Part shown: positions 17,259-25,062 of the stretch, piece after piece
How the letters are laid out: each line of letters opens with the position of its first letter
Position numbering within the stretch: position 1 is the first letter of the stretch
Assembly: GCA_965232455.1 (NCBI GenBank)
Contig: OZ246981.1
Coordinates: 992,001-1,056,000, forward strand
Origin: JBFGFX01 sp965232455
GTDB lineage: Bacteria > Pseudomonadota > Gammaproteobacteria > Steroidobacterales > Woeseiaceae
Direction of reading: 5' to 3'
Length of the DNA stretch: 64,000 bases
Position numbers and translations under genes: made by a program
Notes under the pieces: generated by a model
Seen by the model: the letters and a program-made list of their open reading frames with translations, nothing else
The model's database searches: none
What the model was told of the DNA's origin: nothing

Positions 17259-18200
17259 TCAGGCACTCGTGCCGTCGGCAAGGCTGCGCGCGGGCTCCCC
17301 CGGCGTGTTCTGCAGCCGTTTGACCTCACGGACAGGCGGCGTGCCGAAGAATCGTTTGAACTCCCGGGTGAATTGGGAAGGACTGTTGTATCCGACCGTG
17401 TACCCGGCCTCGCCGGCGTTCAGACCGTCATTGAGCATCAGCAGCCGCGCCTGGTGCAGCCGGATCATCTTGAGATACTGAAGCGGCGGCAGCGAAGTCA
17501 TCGATTTGAAATTGTGATGAAAGGTCGAGGCGCTCATGGACGCGTGTCTCGCGAGTTCGTCGATACTCAGCGGCCGCCTGAAATTCTCCCGCATGAAGCG
17601 CAGGACGGCGGCGATTCTGTGCGCACGACTGTCGCGGGCGGCGACGGCTCGCAGGCGCTCACCTTGCTCGCCGGTCAGGATATGGTAGAGCACCTCACGA
17701 ACCGCCAGCGGCGCCAGCACGCGGGCGTCATTCTCGTTGTGCAGTGATCTGAGCAGGCGGATCAGCGCGCCGGACAGGTCCTGATTCATGCGCGAGGTGT
17801 AAATCGCTCTCGACGCCTCGTCGGGATCGGGGCCGGGTTTCGCATCGAGCAGGAGCTCCGACAGCATCGTGACGTCTATGTCCAACCGCAGGGAAAGAAA
17901 CGGTGCGTCGATGCTCGCTTCCACAATCTCGGCTTCGACCGGCAGCGGTACGCCGACGACGAGGTAGTGCAGGGGATCGTAGGTGAGAATCTCGCCGTTC
18001 AGGTGCACCTGTTTTCGGCCGTGAGCAACCGCGCAGATGCAGGGCTCGTAAACCACGGGAATGCGAGTTGCGGTATCGTCGGCGCGAAAGACGACGAGCC
18101 CCGGCCATGGAGACTCGTTCACTCCCTCTTCCGGTGCAAACTGCGCCAGTTCGCTGTGTAGCGCGCCGCCTGCAATTTCCGTGTTTGTCGGCATCGTCAT
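17259..18200 (-). CDS. AraC-family regulator, AraC_N type
   Basis: A 313-residue protein of the same subgroup as the 14951 gene. The AraC_N sensor segment (VVYEPCICAVAHGRKQVHLNG, YDPLHYLVVGVPLPVEAEI) is followed by HTH motifs (SIDELARHASMSASTFHHNFKSMTSLPPLQYLK and AGYTVGYNSPSQFTREFKRFFG). It is divergent from an aldo/keto reductase gene across 206 bp. Regulators of this type (such as YqhC) commonly activate the adjacent oxidoreductase in response to aldehydes, so that is the likely job here; this is inference from context. Confidence 0.9.
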   Translation of the reverse strand: MTMPTNTEIAGGALHSELAQFAPEEGVNESPWPGLVVFRADDTATRIPVVYEPCICAVAHGRKQVHLNGEILTYDPLHYLVVGVPLPVEAEIVEASIDAPFLSLRLDIDVTMLSELLLDAKPGPDPDEASRAIYTSRMNQDLSGALIRLLRSLHNENDARVLAPLAVREVLYHILTGEQGERLRAVAARDSRAHRIAAVLRFMRENFRRPLSIDELARHASMSASTFHHNFKSMTSLPPLQYLKMIRLHQARLLMLNDGLNAGEAGYTVGYNSPSQFTREFKRFFGTPPVREVKRLQNTPGEPARSLADGTSA

Positions 18201-18406
18201 GTCGGACTGTCCCAGGCGTTGAACATAGGGTCGCGGCAGAATTATGCCATTCGTGGCCCGATTGGGGGTTGGTTCAGGCGCAGATCGGCAGGATCAGGCA
18301 AAAACGCCGGAGGTCTGAGCTATCGTCCGGGCGGTCGGCGCTCCTACTATGTCGGCTGTCGCGCCAACCGCCGGCGTATCAACACCACTATCGAGGAGAC
18401 AAGCGA

Positions 18407-19390
18407 ATGCAAACACGCGAATTGGGAAAAAGCGGACTACGGGTCTCCGCGATTGGCCTGGGTTGCATGGGAATGTCGGAATTCTACGGTCCCGGGGATG
18501 AAGCTCAATCACTGGCAACCTTACAGCATGCACTGGATTCGGGCGTGTTCTTCTGGGACACGGCGGACATCTACGGACCGGGGACAAACGAAGAACTGGT
18601 GGGGCGCGCGCTCCGGGGCGCACGAGACCGCGTGATTCTCGCGACCAAGTTCGGGATTGTCCGCGACGGCGAGGGTGAATTCGTCGGCGTCAGCGGCCGG
18701 CCCGACTACGTGCGCGAGGCCTGCGATGCCAGTTTGAAGCGCCTGGGTGTGGATTACATCGATCTCTATTACCAGCATCGCGTCGATCCGGAGACCCCCA
18801 TCGAGGAAACCGTAGGCGCGATGGCCCGCCTCGTCGAAGAAGGCAAGGTGCGTCACCTCGGGCTGTCCGAAGCCTCGGCCGAGACGCTCCGGCGTGCGAG
18901 CGAGGTCCACCCCATCGCCGCGCTGCAAACGGAGTATTCCCTTTGGAGCCGCGACGTCGAGAACGACATCCTGCCCGCCTGCCGTGAACTCGGTGTCGGG
19001 CTCGTGGCCTATAGCCCGCTGGGCCGCGGCTTCCTCAGCGGGCAGATCAGGTCCATCGAGGACCTCGCCGAAGACGATTGGCGGCGCGGCAATCCGCGCT
19101 TTCAGGGCGAAAACTTCGAGAGAAATCTCGAACTCGTAAAGAAAGTACAGGAAATCGCGCGCGAAAAATCCTGCACGCCCGCGCAACTCGCGCTTGCGTG
19201 GCTGTTGGCGCAGGGGGACGACGTCGTGCCGATTCCGGGGACGCGCCGAGTGGAACGTCTGGACGAAAACGCCGGAGCGGCCGATATCGTTTTGTCGTCG
19301 CGGGATCTGGCGGGCATTGATGCCGCGATGCCTCGGGACGCGGCCGCGGGCACGCGATATCCGGAGGCCATGATGCAATTGCTCAATTAA
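18407..19390 (+). CDS. Aldo/keto reductase
   Basis: A 327-residue (alpha/beta)8 barrel protein of the AKR superfamily, close to the Tas/YajO and plant auxin-induced protein type. It contains the LGLGCMGMS-like segment IGLGCMGMSEFYG, the catalytic Asp-Tyr pair in FWDTADIYGPG, Lys in ILATKFG, the QHRVDP segment and the NADPH-binding C terminus (PIPGTRRVERLDENAGA). It should reduce aldehydes or ketones with NADPH. ATG 18407 is preceded by GAGGAGA; the frame is open further upstream without coding character. The divergent AraC gene is its probable regulator. Confidence 0.93.
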   Translation: MQTRELGKSGLRVSAIGLGCMGMSEFYGPGDEAQSLATLQHALDSGVFFWDTADIYGPGTNEELVGRALRGARDRVILATKFGIVRDGEGEFVGVSGRPDYVREACDASLKRLGVDYIDLYYQHRVDPETPIEETVGAMARLVEEGKVRHLGLSEASAETLRRASEVHPIAALQTEYSLWSRDVENDILPACRELGVGLVAYSPLGRGFLSGQIRSIEDLAEDDWRRGNPRFQGENFERNLELVKKVQEIAREKSCTPAQLALAWLLAQGDDVVPIPGTRRVERLDENAGAADIVLSSRDLAGIDAAMPRDAAAGTRYPEAMMQLLN

Positions 19391-19461
19391 TCTCGCTGGT
19401 TGCCGAAGAACAGTGTGAACGCCCGTCAAATTGTCGGGCGGTGGTGAGAGGAGGGAATGTT

Positions 19462-19857
19462 ATGCCATTGCTGCAGTGGTCGGACCGGCTGGATGTCCAA
19501 GACGACCAAATGAACCGGGAACACGTTGAACTCATACGTTTGATGAACGCCGTTCACGATGCCAATTCCCTCGGAAGCGGCAAAAAGGACATCGTCAATG
19601 CACTCGACGCTCTGGTCCGTTGTGTTGTGAGGCACTTCGATCACGAAGAAGCGCATATGGAGTCCATCGGGTTCGAGGGTCTCAGAGCGCATAAATACAT
19701 CCACAAGAACCTGTTGGAACGCGTTGGAAAGTACGTGCAGGACTTCAAGGACTCTCAATCGTCCGTTCTTCCGGACGACTTTTTCGAGTTTCTCAAGTTC
19801 TGGCTGGTAAGCCATATCCAGGGAGTCGACACGAAGTACAGCGCGTCCGCCGGCTGA
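19462..19857 (+). CDS. Bacteriohemerythrin
   Basis: A 131-residue single-domain hemerythrin. The di-iron ligand set is visible: H21 (NREHVEL), H58 and E62 (RHFDHEEAHME), H77 and H81 (AHKYIHKN), and the C-terminal HIQGVD, which supplies the last His and Asp. The opening LLQWSDRLDVQDDQMNREH is the standard start of the family. It binds O2 reversibly and is expected to serve O2 storage, delivery or sensing in the cytoplasm. ATG 19462 follows GAGAGGAGGG; GTG 19441 upstream is in frame but unnecessary. An unusual pair of adjacent perfect palindromes lies just downstream. Confidence 0.93.
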   Translation: MPLLQWSDRLDVQDDQMNREHVELIRLMNAVHDANSLGSGKKDIVNALDALVRCVVRHFDHEEAHMESIGFEGLRAHKYIHKNLLERVGKYVQDFKDSQSSVLPDDFFEFLKFWLVSHIQGVDTKYSASAG

Positions 19858-19873
19858 TTGGTCTTTCGCGATC

Positions 19874-19907
19874 CACCGATATCGGTGTGCACGCACGTAC
19901 GTGCGTG
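19874..19907. repeat. Two abutting perfect palindromes
   Basis: CACCGATATCGGTG (14 bp, 19874-19887) and CACGCACGTACGTGCGTG (18 bp, 19890-19907) are each perfectly self-complementary and are separated by 2 bp. They lie 17 bp after the hemerythrin stop codon and about 170 bp before the next gene. No T-tract follows. They could be protein-binding sites or cruciform-prone DNA. Confidence 0.6.
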
Positions 19908-20077
19908 AAGACGCTTCGACGCGGAGACGGGTGCTTTCGTTCTGCAAACCGGTCGGCCTTCTACTACGCTAAGAATAAAACAAAGACAGAACCACACCCC
20001 GCCATAGACGGGAACGGCAACTGTCTGGATCTCGCTTGATTGCGCTTTCACAGAACGGCAGATAAGGGAGAACAGAC

Positions 20078-21892
20078 ATGCGAAAGAACGGCTATATTTT
20101 TAAAGATCTATTCCTGCGCTGCGCAACGCTGATTGCATTCGCCTTCAGCAGCGCCGCCCACTCCGCGGACCCGGTAGCAGCGCAACCTCAATTTTCAACC
20201 GCTACGGCGTTCGACGTCTCGCCTCCGGTTAGTGCGTTGCCCCAGGTTGCCAGGACCTTGCTGGCGCCCGCGGCCAACGAAGCGGTCGAGATTCGCCTCG
20301 ATCCGAGCCTGGTCGAGATGCCGGACCTGGGCTTCCTCGGCGACGGCGCCATCCAGGAAAGCCCACGAACTCGACGGGCCGCCGGGGCCCCGGCCATCCC
20401 GGCCCCGAACCTGACCTTCGAGGGCCTGAGTAACGAGGACAACCGCAACTTCGTCGGCTTCCGGGTTCTGCCGCCGGATCCGGTTGGCGATGTCGGTCCG
20501 AACCACTACGTCGAGATGACCAACCTCGTTTTTGCGGTCTACGACAAACAGGGGAACCTGCTTGCGGGGCCCGCTCGCGTCGGGGATCTTTGGGCGGGCT
20601 TTGCGGTGCCGGACTGCGATGACGATTCGGGTGATCCGATCGTCCTCTACGACCAGTTCGAGGACCGCTGGATACTTACCCAGTTCACCACCGCCGGGTT
20701 CGGTCAGCCCAACCCGGTGTTCTACAACTGCGTCGCGATCTCCCAGACCGGCGATCCGACCGGTGCGTACTTCCGTTACGCGTTTCCATCCGGCGCGTTC
20801 TTTCCGGACTATCCGAAATACGGCGTGTGGACGAACTCGTATCTGCTGACCTCGCGCGACTTCGAGATACCGCCTCCATTCTCGTACGGGATCAGCGTCT
20901 ACGCGCTGGAAAAGCGCAGGATGATCGCCGGCGATCCGAACGCCCGCTCGGTGAAGTTCCTACTCGAAATCCCGCCCGAGGGAGACGTGCCGCTGCCGCT
21001 CGTCGGCGATGGCCTGCTTCCGGCGGATATCGACGGTGACGAACTGCCGGACGACGACGTTCCTGCTCCAATCATCGGCACCCAGGATGACGGTTTCCCG
21101 TACGGCGCGACGTTTGATGCACTGAACGTGTTCGAGCTGTCCGTGAAGTGGCGCGCGAACCCGGTCGCGTCGCTCACGCTGGCTGCACAGCTTCCGGTGG
21201 CGCCGTTCGATTCGGTGTTTCCCTGCGCGCCAAGCCCCCGCGACTGCCTCCCGCAGCCGGGTGTGACGGATCCGACGAGATTCCTCGACGTCCAGTCTTA
21301 CAGGCAGCGTGCGATTCATCGATTGGCCTACCGTAGCTTCGACGACTACGAGGCAATGGTGACCAACCAGTCCGTTGAGGCGCGACCGGGCCTGGCCGGT
21401 GTGCGTTGGTACGAAGTCCGCCGCGACGAAGACGGGCGGTTTTCGGTGCACCAGCAGGGCACCTATGCGCCGGACGACGGGGTCAACCGCTGGATGGGCA
21501 GCATCGCCATGGACAGGAAAGGCAACATGGCGCTGGGTTACAGCGTTACCAATTCAACCGACGTGTTCCCGGGTATTCGTTACACGGGCCGCCTCAGGCG
21601 CGATACGCCGGGTGAAATGACCCTAGGCGAGGGTGTGGTCATCGAAGGCACGGGTGCACAACTGGCCACCTCGAGCCGCTGGGGCGACTACACGTCGATG
21701 AACGTCGATCCGACCGACGACTGCACGTTCTGGTACGTCAACGAGTATTACGCAATTACCGAGGTGGCGGCTTTCCAGACGCGCGTTGCCAGCATCACGT
21801 TCCCCGGCTGCGACGACGACGATGATGACGACGACGATGACGGAGATGACGACGACAACGACGACGATGATGAAGACGATGACGATGATTGA
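20078..21892 (+). CDS. Large secreted protein with C-terminal poly-Asp tail
   Basis: A 604-residue protein with a signal peptide (to about residue 29, AHSA). The globular part contains PPDPVGDVGPNHYVEMTN near residue 132, an NLVFAVYDKQGNLL strand and a central propeller-like set of aromatic/Asp-rich segments. Such proteins are annotated only as hypothetical in bacterial genomes, and I cannot name a function. The last 30 residues after a Cys are almost entirely Asp, interrupted by single G, N and E residues. This tail probably binds Ca2+ or keeps the protein soluble in salt; that is inference. AGGGAG precedes the ATG. The next gene, a CHRD protein, also ends in an Asp run, which suggests a shared secretion or surface context. 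Confidence 0.8.
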   Translation: MRKNGYIFKDLFLRCATLIAFAFSSAAHSADPVAAQPQFSTATAFDVSPPVSALPQVARTLLAPAANEAVEIRLDPSLVEMPDLGFLGDGAIQESPRTRRAAGAPAIPAPNLTFEGLSNEDNRNFVGFRVLPPDPVGDVGPNHYVEMTNLVFAVYDKQGNLLAGPARVGDLWAGFAVPDCDDDSGDPIVLYDQFEDRWILTQFTTAGFGQPNPVFYNCVAISQTGDPTGAYFRYAFPSGAFFPDYPKYGVWTNSYLLTSRDFEIPPPFSYGISVYALEKRRMIAGDPNARSVKFLLEIPPEGDVPLPLVGDGLLPADIDGDELPDDDVPAPIIGTQDDGFPYGATFDALNVFELSVKWRANPVASLTLAAQLPVAPFDSVFPCAPSPRDCLPQPGVTDPTRFLDVQSYRQRAIHRLAYRSFDDYEAMVTNQSVEARPGLAGVRWYEVRRDEDGRFSVHQQGTYAPDDGVNRWMGSIAMDRKGNMALGYSVTNSTDVFPGIRYTGRLRRDTPGEMTLGEGVVIEGTGAQLATSSRWGDYTSMNVDPTDDCTFWYVNEYYAITEVAAFQTRVASITFPGCDDDDDDDDDDGDDDDNDDDDEDDDDD

Positions 21893-21964
21893 AAACATCG
21901 GATAATGGTTGCGGGCAAGACTTGCAGCCGGGCATTGAACCTTTTGTCGTTCTGAACGTACCCA

Positions 21965-21981
21965 CGTTACTGGGAGTAACG
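21965..21981. repeat. Short inverted repeat between the two poly-Asp genes
   Basis: CGTTACT (21965-21971) and AGTAACG (21975-21981) form perfect 7-bp arms around GGG. It lies about 83 bp before the CHRD gene start. It may be an operator or a small hairpin; there is no T-tract. Confidence 0.4.
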
Positions 21982-22063
21982 GCGGTTGCGACTCGGCCCG
22001 GCTTTCAAGCCTGCCGGACTCCCGCATTACGTATTGACTTGCAACGGATAACGGGAGATATGC

Positions 22064-22621
22064 ATGACTAAAGTAACGGTAGCCACGAGCTATGCATGCC
22101 TGTTTCTATTCCTGGGGACGGGCGCAACGGATTTTGCGTATGCCGACGAGAGGCAATTCGAGGCGTCGCTGTCCGGCGCCCAGGAGGTCGTCTTCGACGA
22201 AACGGGAAATTTTGTGCCCGGCGGTACGGACACCGACGCAACGGGGCGGATCAGGGCGAGATTCGACAGCGCTTTCACAAGGGTGTCGTTGAATCTGAGA
22301 ATCAACAATCTGTTGGGTACGTTTGCAGCGGCCCATTTCCATTGCGGCGGGCCGGGCCAGAACGGTCCGGTTGCTTTTGGTCTGGTAAATCCCGGTCCTC
22401 TCGCCTTTGATGGGAAGAGGGTCCGCGGTACGTTGACGAACGCGCACTTCACAGGCGCCGACTGCACCGGCGTCATCGGAAGGCCCGTCAACAACATTGT
22501 TGCGCTGGCCTTTGCAATGCGTGACGGTTTGATCTACATCAACGTCCACAGCACCGTTTTCCCGCCTGGTGAAATTCGCGGGCAACTGCAGGAACGCATC
22601 GAAGACGACGACGATGATTGA
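22064..22621 (+). CDS. Secreted CHRD-domain protein
   Basis: A 185-residue protein with a signal peptide (cleavage near FAYA, residue about 27) and one CHRD domain, the beta-rich module first described in chordin. Diagnostic segments are FEASLSGAQEV at the start, ATGRIRARFD, AAHFHCGGPGQNGPVAFGL and the closing NVHSTVFPPGEIRGQL. Bacterial CHRD proteins are extracellular and of uncertain function. The protein ends EDDDDD, echoing the much longer Asp tail of the upstream gene. ATG 22064 follows GGGAGA. The 171-bp gap to the upstream gene could hold its own promoter. Confidence 0.87.
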   Translation: MTKVTVATSYACLFLFLGTGATDFAYADERQFEASLSGAQEVVFDETGNFVPGGTDTDATGRIRARFDSAFTRVSLNLRINNLLGTFAAAHFHCGGPGQNGPVAFGLVNPGPLAFDGKRVRGTLTNAHFTGADCTGVIGRPVNNIVALAFAMRDGLIYINVHSTVFPPGEIRGQLQERIEDDDDD

Positions 22622-22677
22622 CTGAATCGTCGCCCAGCGACGATAGCGGGGCCCGGGGCGAGGCGCGAAGTCCCTAT

Positions 22678-23580
22678 TTACGCGTCTCGCCGTGGGGCGT
22701 GCGGGATTCTTTCAAGCGCCATCGCAACGAACAGTCGTACGCGTGGCGCCAGATAGCGGCTCGTTGGATTGACGATCCAAACGGACCCGACGTCCACATC
22801 CCAGTCTTCGAGCACCGGAACGAGACGTTTGCCGACGATATCCGCCGCGCAGGAGAATTCCGGGAATATCGCAATGCCCAGACCTGCAAGCGCCGCTGCG
22901 CGGACCATGGAATGATCGCCGAGATGCAACCGGCCGGATACCTGGACCAACGAGAGCCGGCCGGTTTCGTCTCGAAACGGCCACCGCAACGTCGAGTCGT
23001 CCGACAGGACCGACAAGCAGCTGTGCGCTGAAAGATCTTCCGGCTTTTCCGGCGTTCCGTGTTCCTCCAGGTACTCGGGACTGGCGCAGTACTTGACGCG
23101 CGCCGGCCCGAGGCTGGTGGCGGTGAGATTTGGCGCGCTCGCGTCCCCGATACGAAACGCGACGTCGAATCCTTCCTCGACGAGATTCACACGGCGACTC
23201 GTGAGAAGCACTTCGACCCGCACTTCGGGACATCGCCGGGCGTAGTCGATGACCAGGTCGTGCAGGTAAGCCTGCCCGAATACACGATCGGCGGTGACGC
23301 GCAGCGTGCCCGTCGGTGTTTGCTGTGCATCCGTCACGTCGCGATTGGCGTCTCGCGCAAGCGCCACAATCCTTGCGCATCGTTCCGCATAAGCGGCGCC
23401 GACGTCCGTCAGACGGATGCGCCGCGTCGTGCGGGTCAATAGCTGCACTTCGAGCGACTGTTCCAGCCGCGCGATCCGCCGGCTGAGCGTCTGTTTCGGC
23501 ATTCCCAGCCTTTTCGCCGCGGCCGTCATATTCGGGTTTTCCGCGAGCGCTGCGAAAAGGCGCATATCGTCGAGGTTCAT
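22678..23580 (-). CDS. LysR-family transcriptional regulator
   Basis: A 300-residue LTTR. The winged HTH occupies residues 1-60 (MRLFAALAENPNMTAAAKRLGMPKQTLSRRIARLE), and a periplasmic-binding-type effector domain follows (GTLRVTADRVFGQAYLHDLVIDY, LVEEGFDVAFRIGDAS). It is of the DsdC/AaeR-like subgroup commonly found divergent from its target. The target here is probably the SRPBCC gene starting at 23671, since a near-perfect 22-bp palindrome (23603-23624) sits between them. The start ATG 23580 opens the HTH directly; the frame upstream is open but runs into the intergenic operator. Confidence 0.9.
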   Translation of the reverse strand: MNLDDMRLFAALAENPNMTAAAKRLGMPKQTLSRRIARLEQSLEVQLLTRTTRRIRLTDVGAAYAERCARIVALARDANRDVTDAQQTPTGTLRVTADRVFGQAYLHDLVIDYARRCPEVRVEVLLTSRRVNLVEEGFDVAFRIGDASAPNLTATSLGPARVKYCASPEYLEEHGTPEKPEDLSAHSCLSVLSDDSTLRWPFRDETGRLSLVQVSGRLHLGDHSMVRAAALAGLGIAIFPEFSCAADIVGKRLVPVLEDWDVDVGSVWIVNPTSRYLAPRVRLFVAMALERIPHAPRRDA

Positions 23581-23602
23581 CGTCTTCACAACTGTCGGTA
23601 CA

Positions 23603-23624
23603 TTTGTCCCATTAATGAGACAAA
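23603..23624. promoter_or_regulatory. Probable LysR operator (22-bp near-perfect palindrome)
   Basis: TTTGTC (23603-23608) and GACAAA (23619-23624) flank CCATTAATGA, giving a dyad with only one mismatched pair. Its T-N11-A content and position between divergent LysR and SRPBCC genes are those of an LTTR recognition site. A further TTTTGTC half-site follows at about 23634. Confidence 0.6.
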
Positions 23625-23670
23625 ATAACCCATTTTTGTCATATTGTCTTGCCACTGCCAGTCGGGGACA

Positions 23671-24120
23671 ATGGCCGGTATGAGCGTAGACGTGACGACC
23701 GAAATCGTGATTCACCGGCCGGTCGAGCAGGTTGCGGCGTATGCCGGCGACCCGGGCAAGGCGCCGGAATGGTACGTCAACATTCGCTCGATCGATTGGA
23801 AAACGCCGCCGCCCGCGGCAGTCGGGTCGCAGATGGACTTCGTGGCTCACTTCCTGGGAAGGCGTATGGCGTACACCTACGAAATCGTGGAGTGGGTTCC
23901 GGGTGAACGGCTGGTGATGCGAACCGTTGACGGCCCCTTTCCGATGGAAACGTCCTACCGCTGGAAACCGGTGAGCGACGGCGCGACCCATATGACGCTG
24001 CGGAACCGGGGCGAGCCTAGCGGCTTTTCGAGGTTCGTGTCACCGATCATGGCGGCGGCGATGCGCCGGGCGAACGAAAAGGATCTCGCGCGGCTCAAGC
24101 GTCTGCTGGAAGAACCGTAG
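23671..24120 (+). CDS. SRPBCC-family protein
   Basis: A 149-residue START-like fold protein. It begins VTTEIVIHRPVEQVAAYAGDPGKAPEWY, which is the standard first strand and helices of the family, continues with AYTYEIVEWVPGERLVMRT, and ends with a long C-terminal helix (AAAMRRANEKDLARLKRLLEE). Such proteins bind hydrophobic ligands in a deep cavity. The start may be ATG 23671 or ATG 23680; GGGGA upstream is closer to the first. It is probably controlled by the divergent LysR regulator. Confidence 0.85.
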   Translation: MAGMSVDVTTEIVIHRPVEQVAAYAGDPGKAPEWYVNIRSIDWKTPPPAAVGSQMDFVAHFLGRRMAYTYEIVEWVPGERLVMRTVDGPFPMETSYRWKPVSDGATHMTLRNRGEPSGFSRFVSPIMAAAMRRANEKDLARLKRLLEEP

Positions 24121-24136
24121 TTGGCATCGACGGGGC

Positions 24137-24173
24137 TTGACTCTCCAGCGGCTGGAGACCTTACTCTGTCGAA
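24137..24173 (+). promoter_or_regulatory. MerR-type promoter with 19-bp spacer and central dyad
   Basis: A -35 TTGACT (24137-24142) and a -10 TACTCT (24162-24167) are separated by 19 bp. The spacer contains the dyad CTCCAG-CGG-CTGGAG (24143-24157). The over-long spacer with the operator inside is the hallmark of promoters untwisted by MerR-family activators. Transcription should begin at or within a base or two of ATG 24174, implying a leaderless mRNA. Confidence 0.75.
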
Positions 24174-25037
24174 ATGGAAAAACGCCTGAAAATCGGCGAG
24201 TTTGCGCTTCTCGCCGGGGTATCCGTCAAAACCCTGCGGTTTTATGCGGATGAAGGGTTACTGCTCCCGGCGGCCGTCGATCCCAAAACAGGATACCGGT
24301 TTTACGAGAAAAACCAGCTTGCGGACACCGTCCGGGTTTTGAATCTCAGAGAGGCCGGCGTTAGCCTGGGCGATATTCGTGCGCTCAATCAGGAGGCCGG
24401 CCTTGCGGATGAGCGCATCGTCGGGGTGCTTCAGTCGCAGCGCGCGTCCCTTGTCAAAGAACGTGCGCGCATAGAGGGCCGCCTGCGCATCGTGGATGGG
24501 CTTATCGCGTCAATAAAGGGCGACAGCGCGGCGGCAATCTCGAAACTGCGGGTCATCAGCATCGATCCGGAGTTCGTCTATTCACTGAGAAACACCGTTG
24601 ACGTCAAAAGCGAATCCGTTACCGCGATGTTCGAGCGTGCGGAACGGCGCGTGGCTGCTGCGGATGCGCGAGCAAACAGACCGCCGTTCATGATCCTTCA
24701 CGATACCGGGAGCACGGCCGCGATGGACGTCGAGGTTTGCATCCCTGTTATCGACAGTGCAATCGACCGTTTGCCGACACAGCTGGTCTCCGGCGCCGAA
24801 ATCGCCTGTTCCGCGACCTATTCGGGTGGCTACCACCAAACCCCCGGTCTTCGGGATCACATGGAAACGTATTTGCTGGATTCGGGTTTGAGCCCCACGG
24901 GCCCGATGCGCGAGGTGTACCAGCGATTCGGTGCCGACCAGGACGGTTACACGCTGCCCAGGCGCGTCCTGGCGACGTCAACCGCCGGTTTCGTCACCCA
25001 GCTCCAGCTGCCGATCACGGCGGCGAAGAAACCCTGA
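24174..25037 (+). CDS. MerR-family regulator with GyrI-like effector domain
   Basis: A 287-residue regulator of the BmrR/TipA-like type. The MerR HTH lies at residues 5-72 (KIGEFALLAGVSVKTLRFYADEGLLLPAAVDPKTGYRFY), followed by a coiled-coil dimerisation helix (about 75-120) and a GyrI-like ligand domain (about 140-280, with DVEVCIPV and YSGGYHQTPGLRDHMETYL). This family senses hydrophobic or cationic drugs. The promoter with its dyad overlaps the gene's own start, so autoregulation is very likely. No Shine-Dalgarno is present, consistent with leaderless translation. The next gene, a lipoprotein hydrolase 25 bp downstream, is probably cotranscribed. Confidence 0.9.
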   Translation: MEKRLKIGEFALLAGVSVKTLRFYADEGLLLPAAVDPKTGYRFYEKNQLADTVRVLNLREAGVSLGDIRALNQEAGLADERIVGVLQSQRASLVKERARIEGRLRIVDGLIASIKGDSAAAISKLRVISIDPEFVYSLRNTVDVKSESVTAMFERAERRVAAADARANRPPFMILHDTGSTAAMDVEVCIPVIDSAIDRLPTQLVSGAEIACSATYSGGYHQTPGLRDHMETYLLDSGLSPTGPMREVYQRFGADQDGYTLPRRVLATSTAGFVTQLQLPITAAKKP

Positions 25038-25062
25038 CCACTCAATGCTCCGGAGTCCGTTT

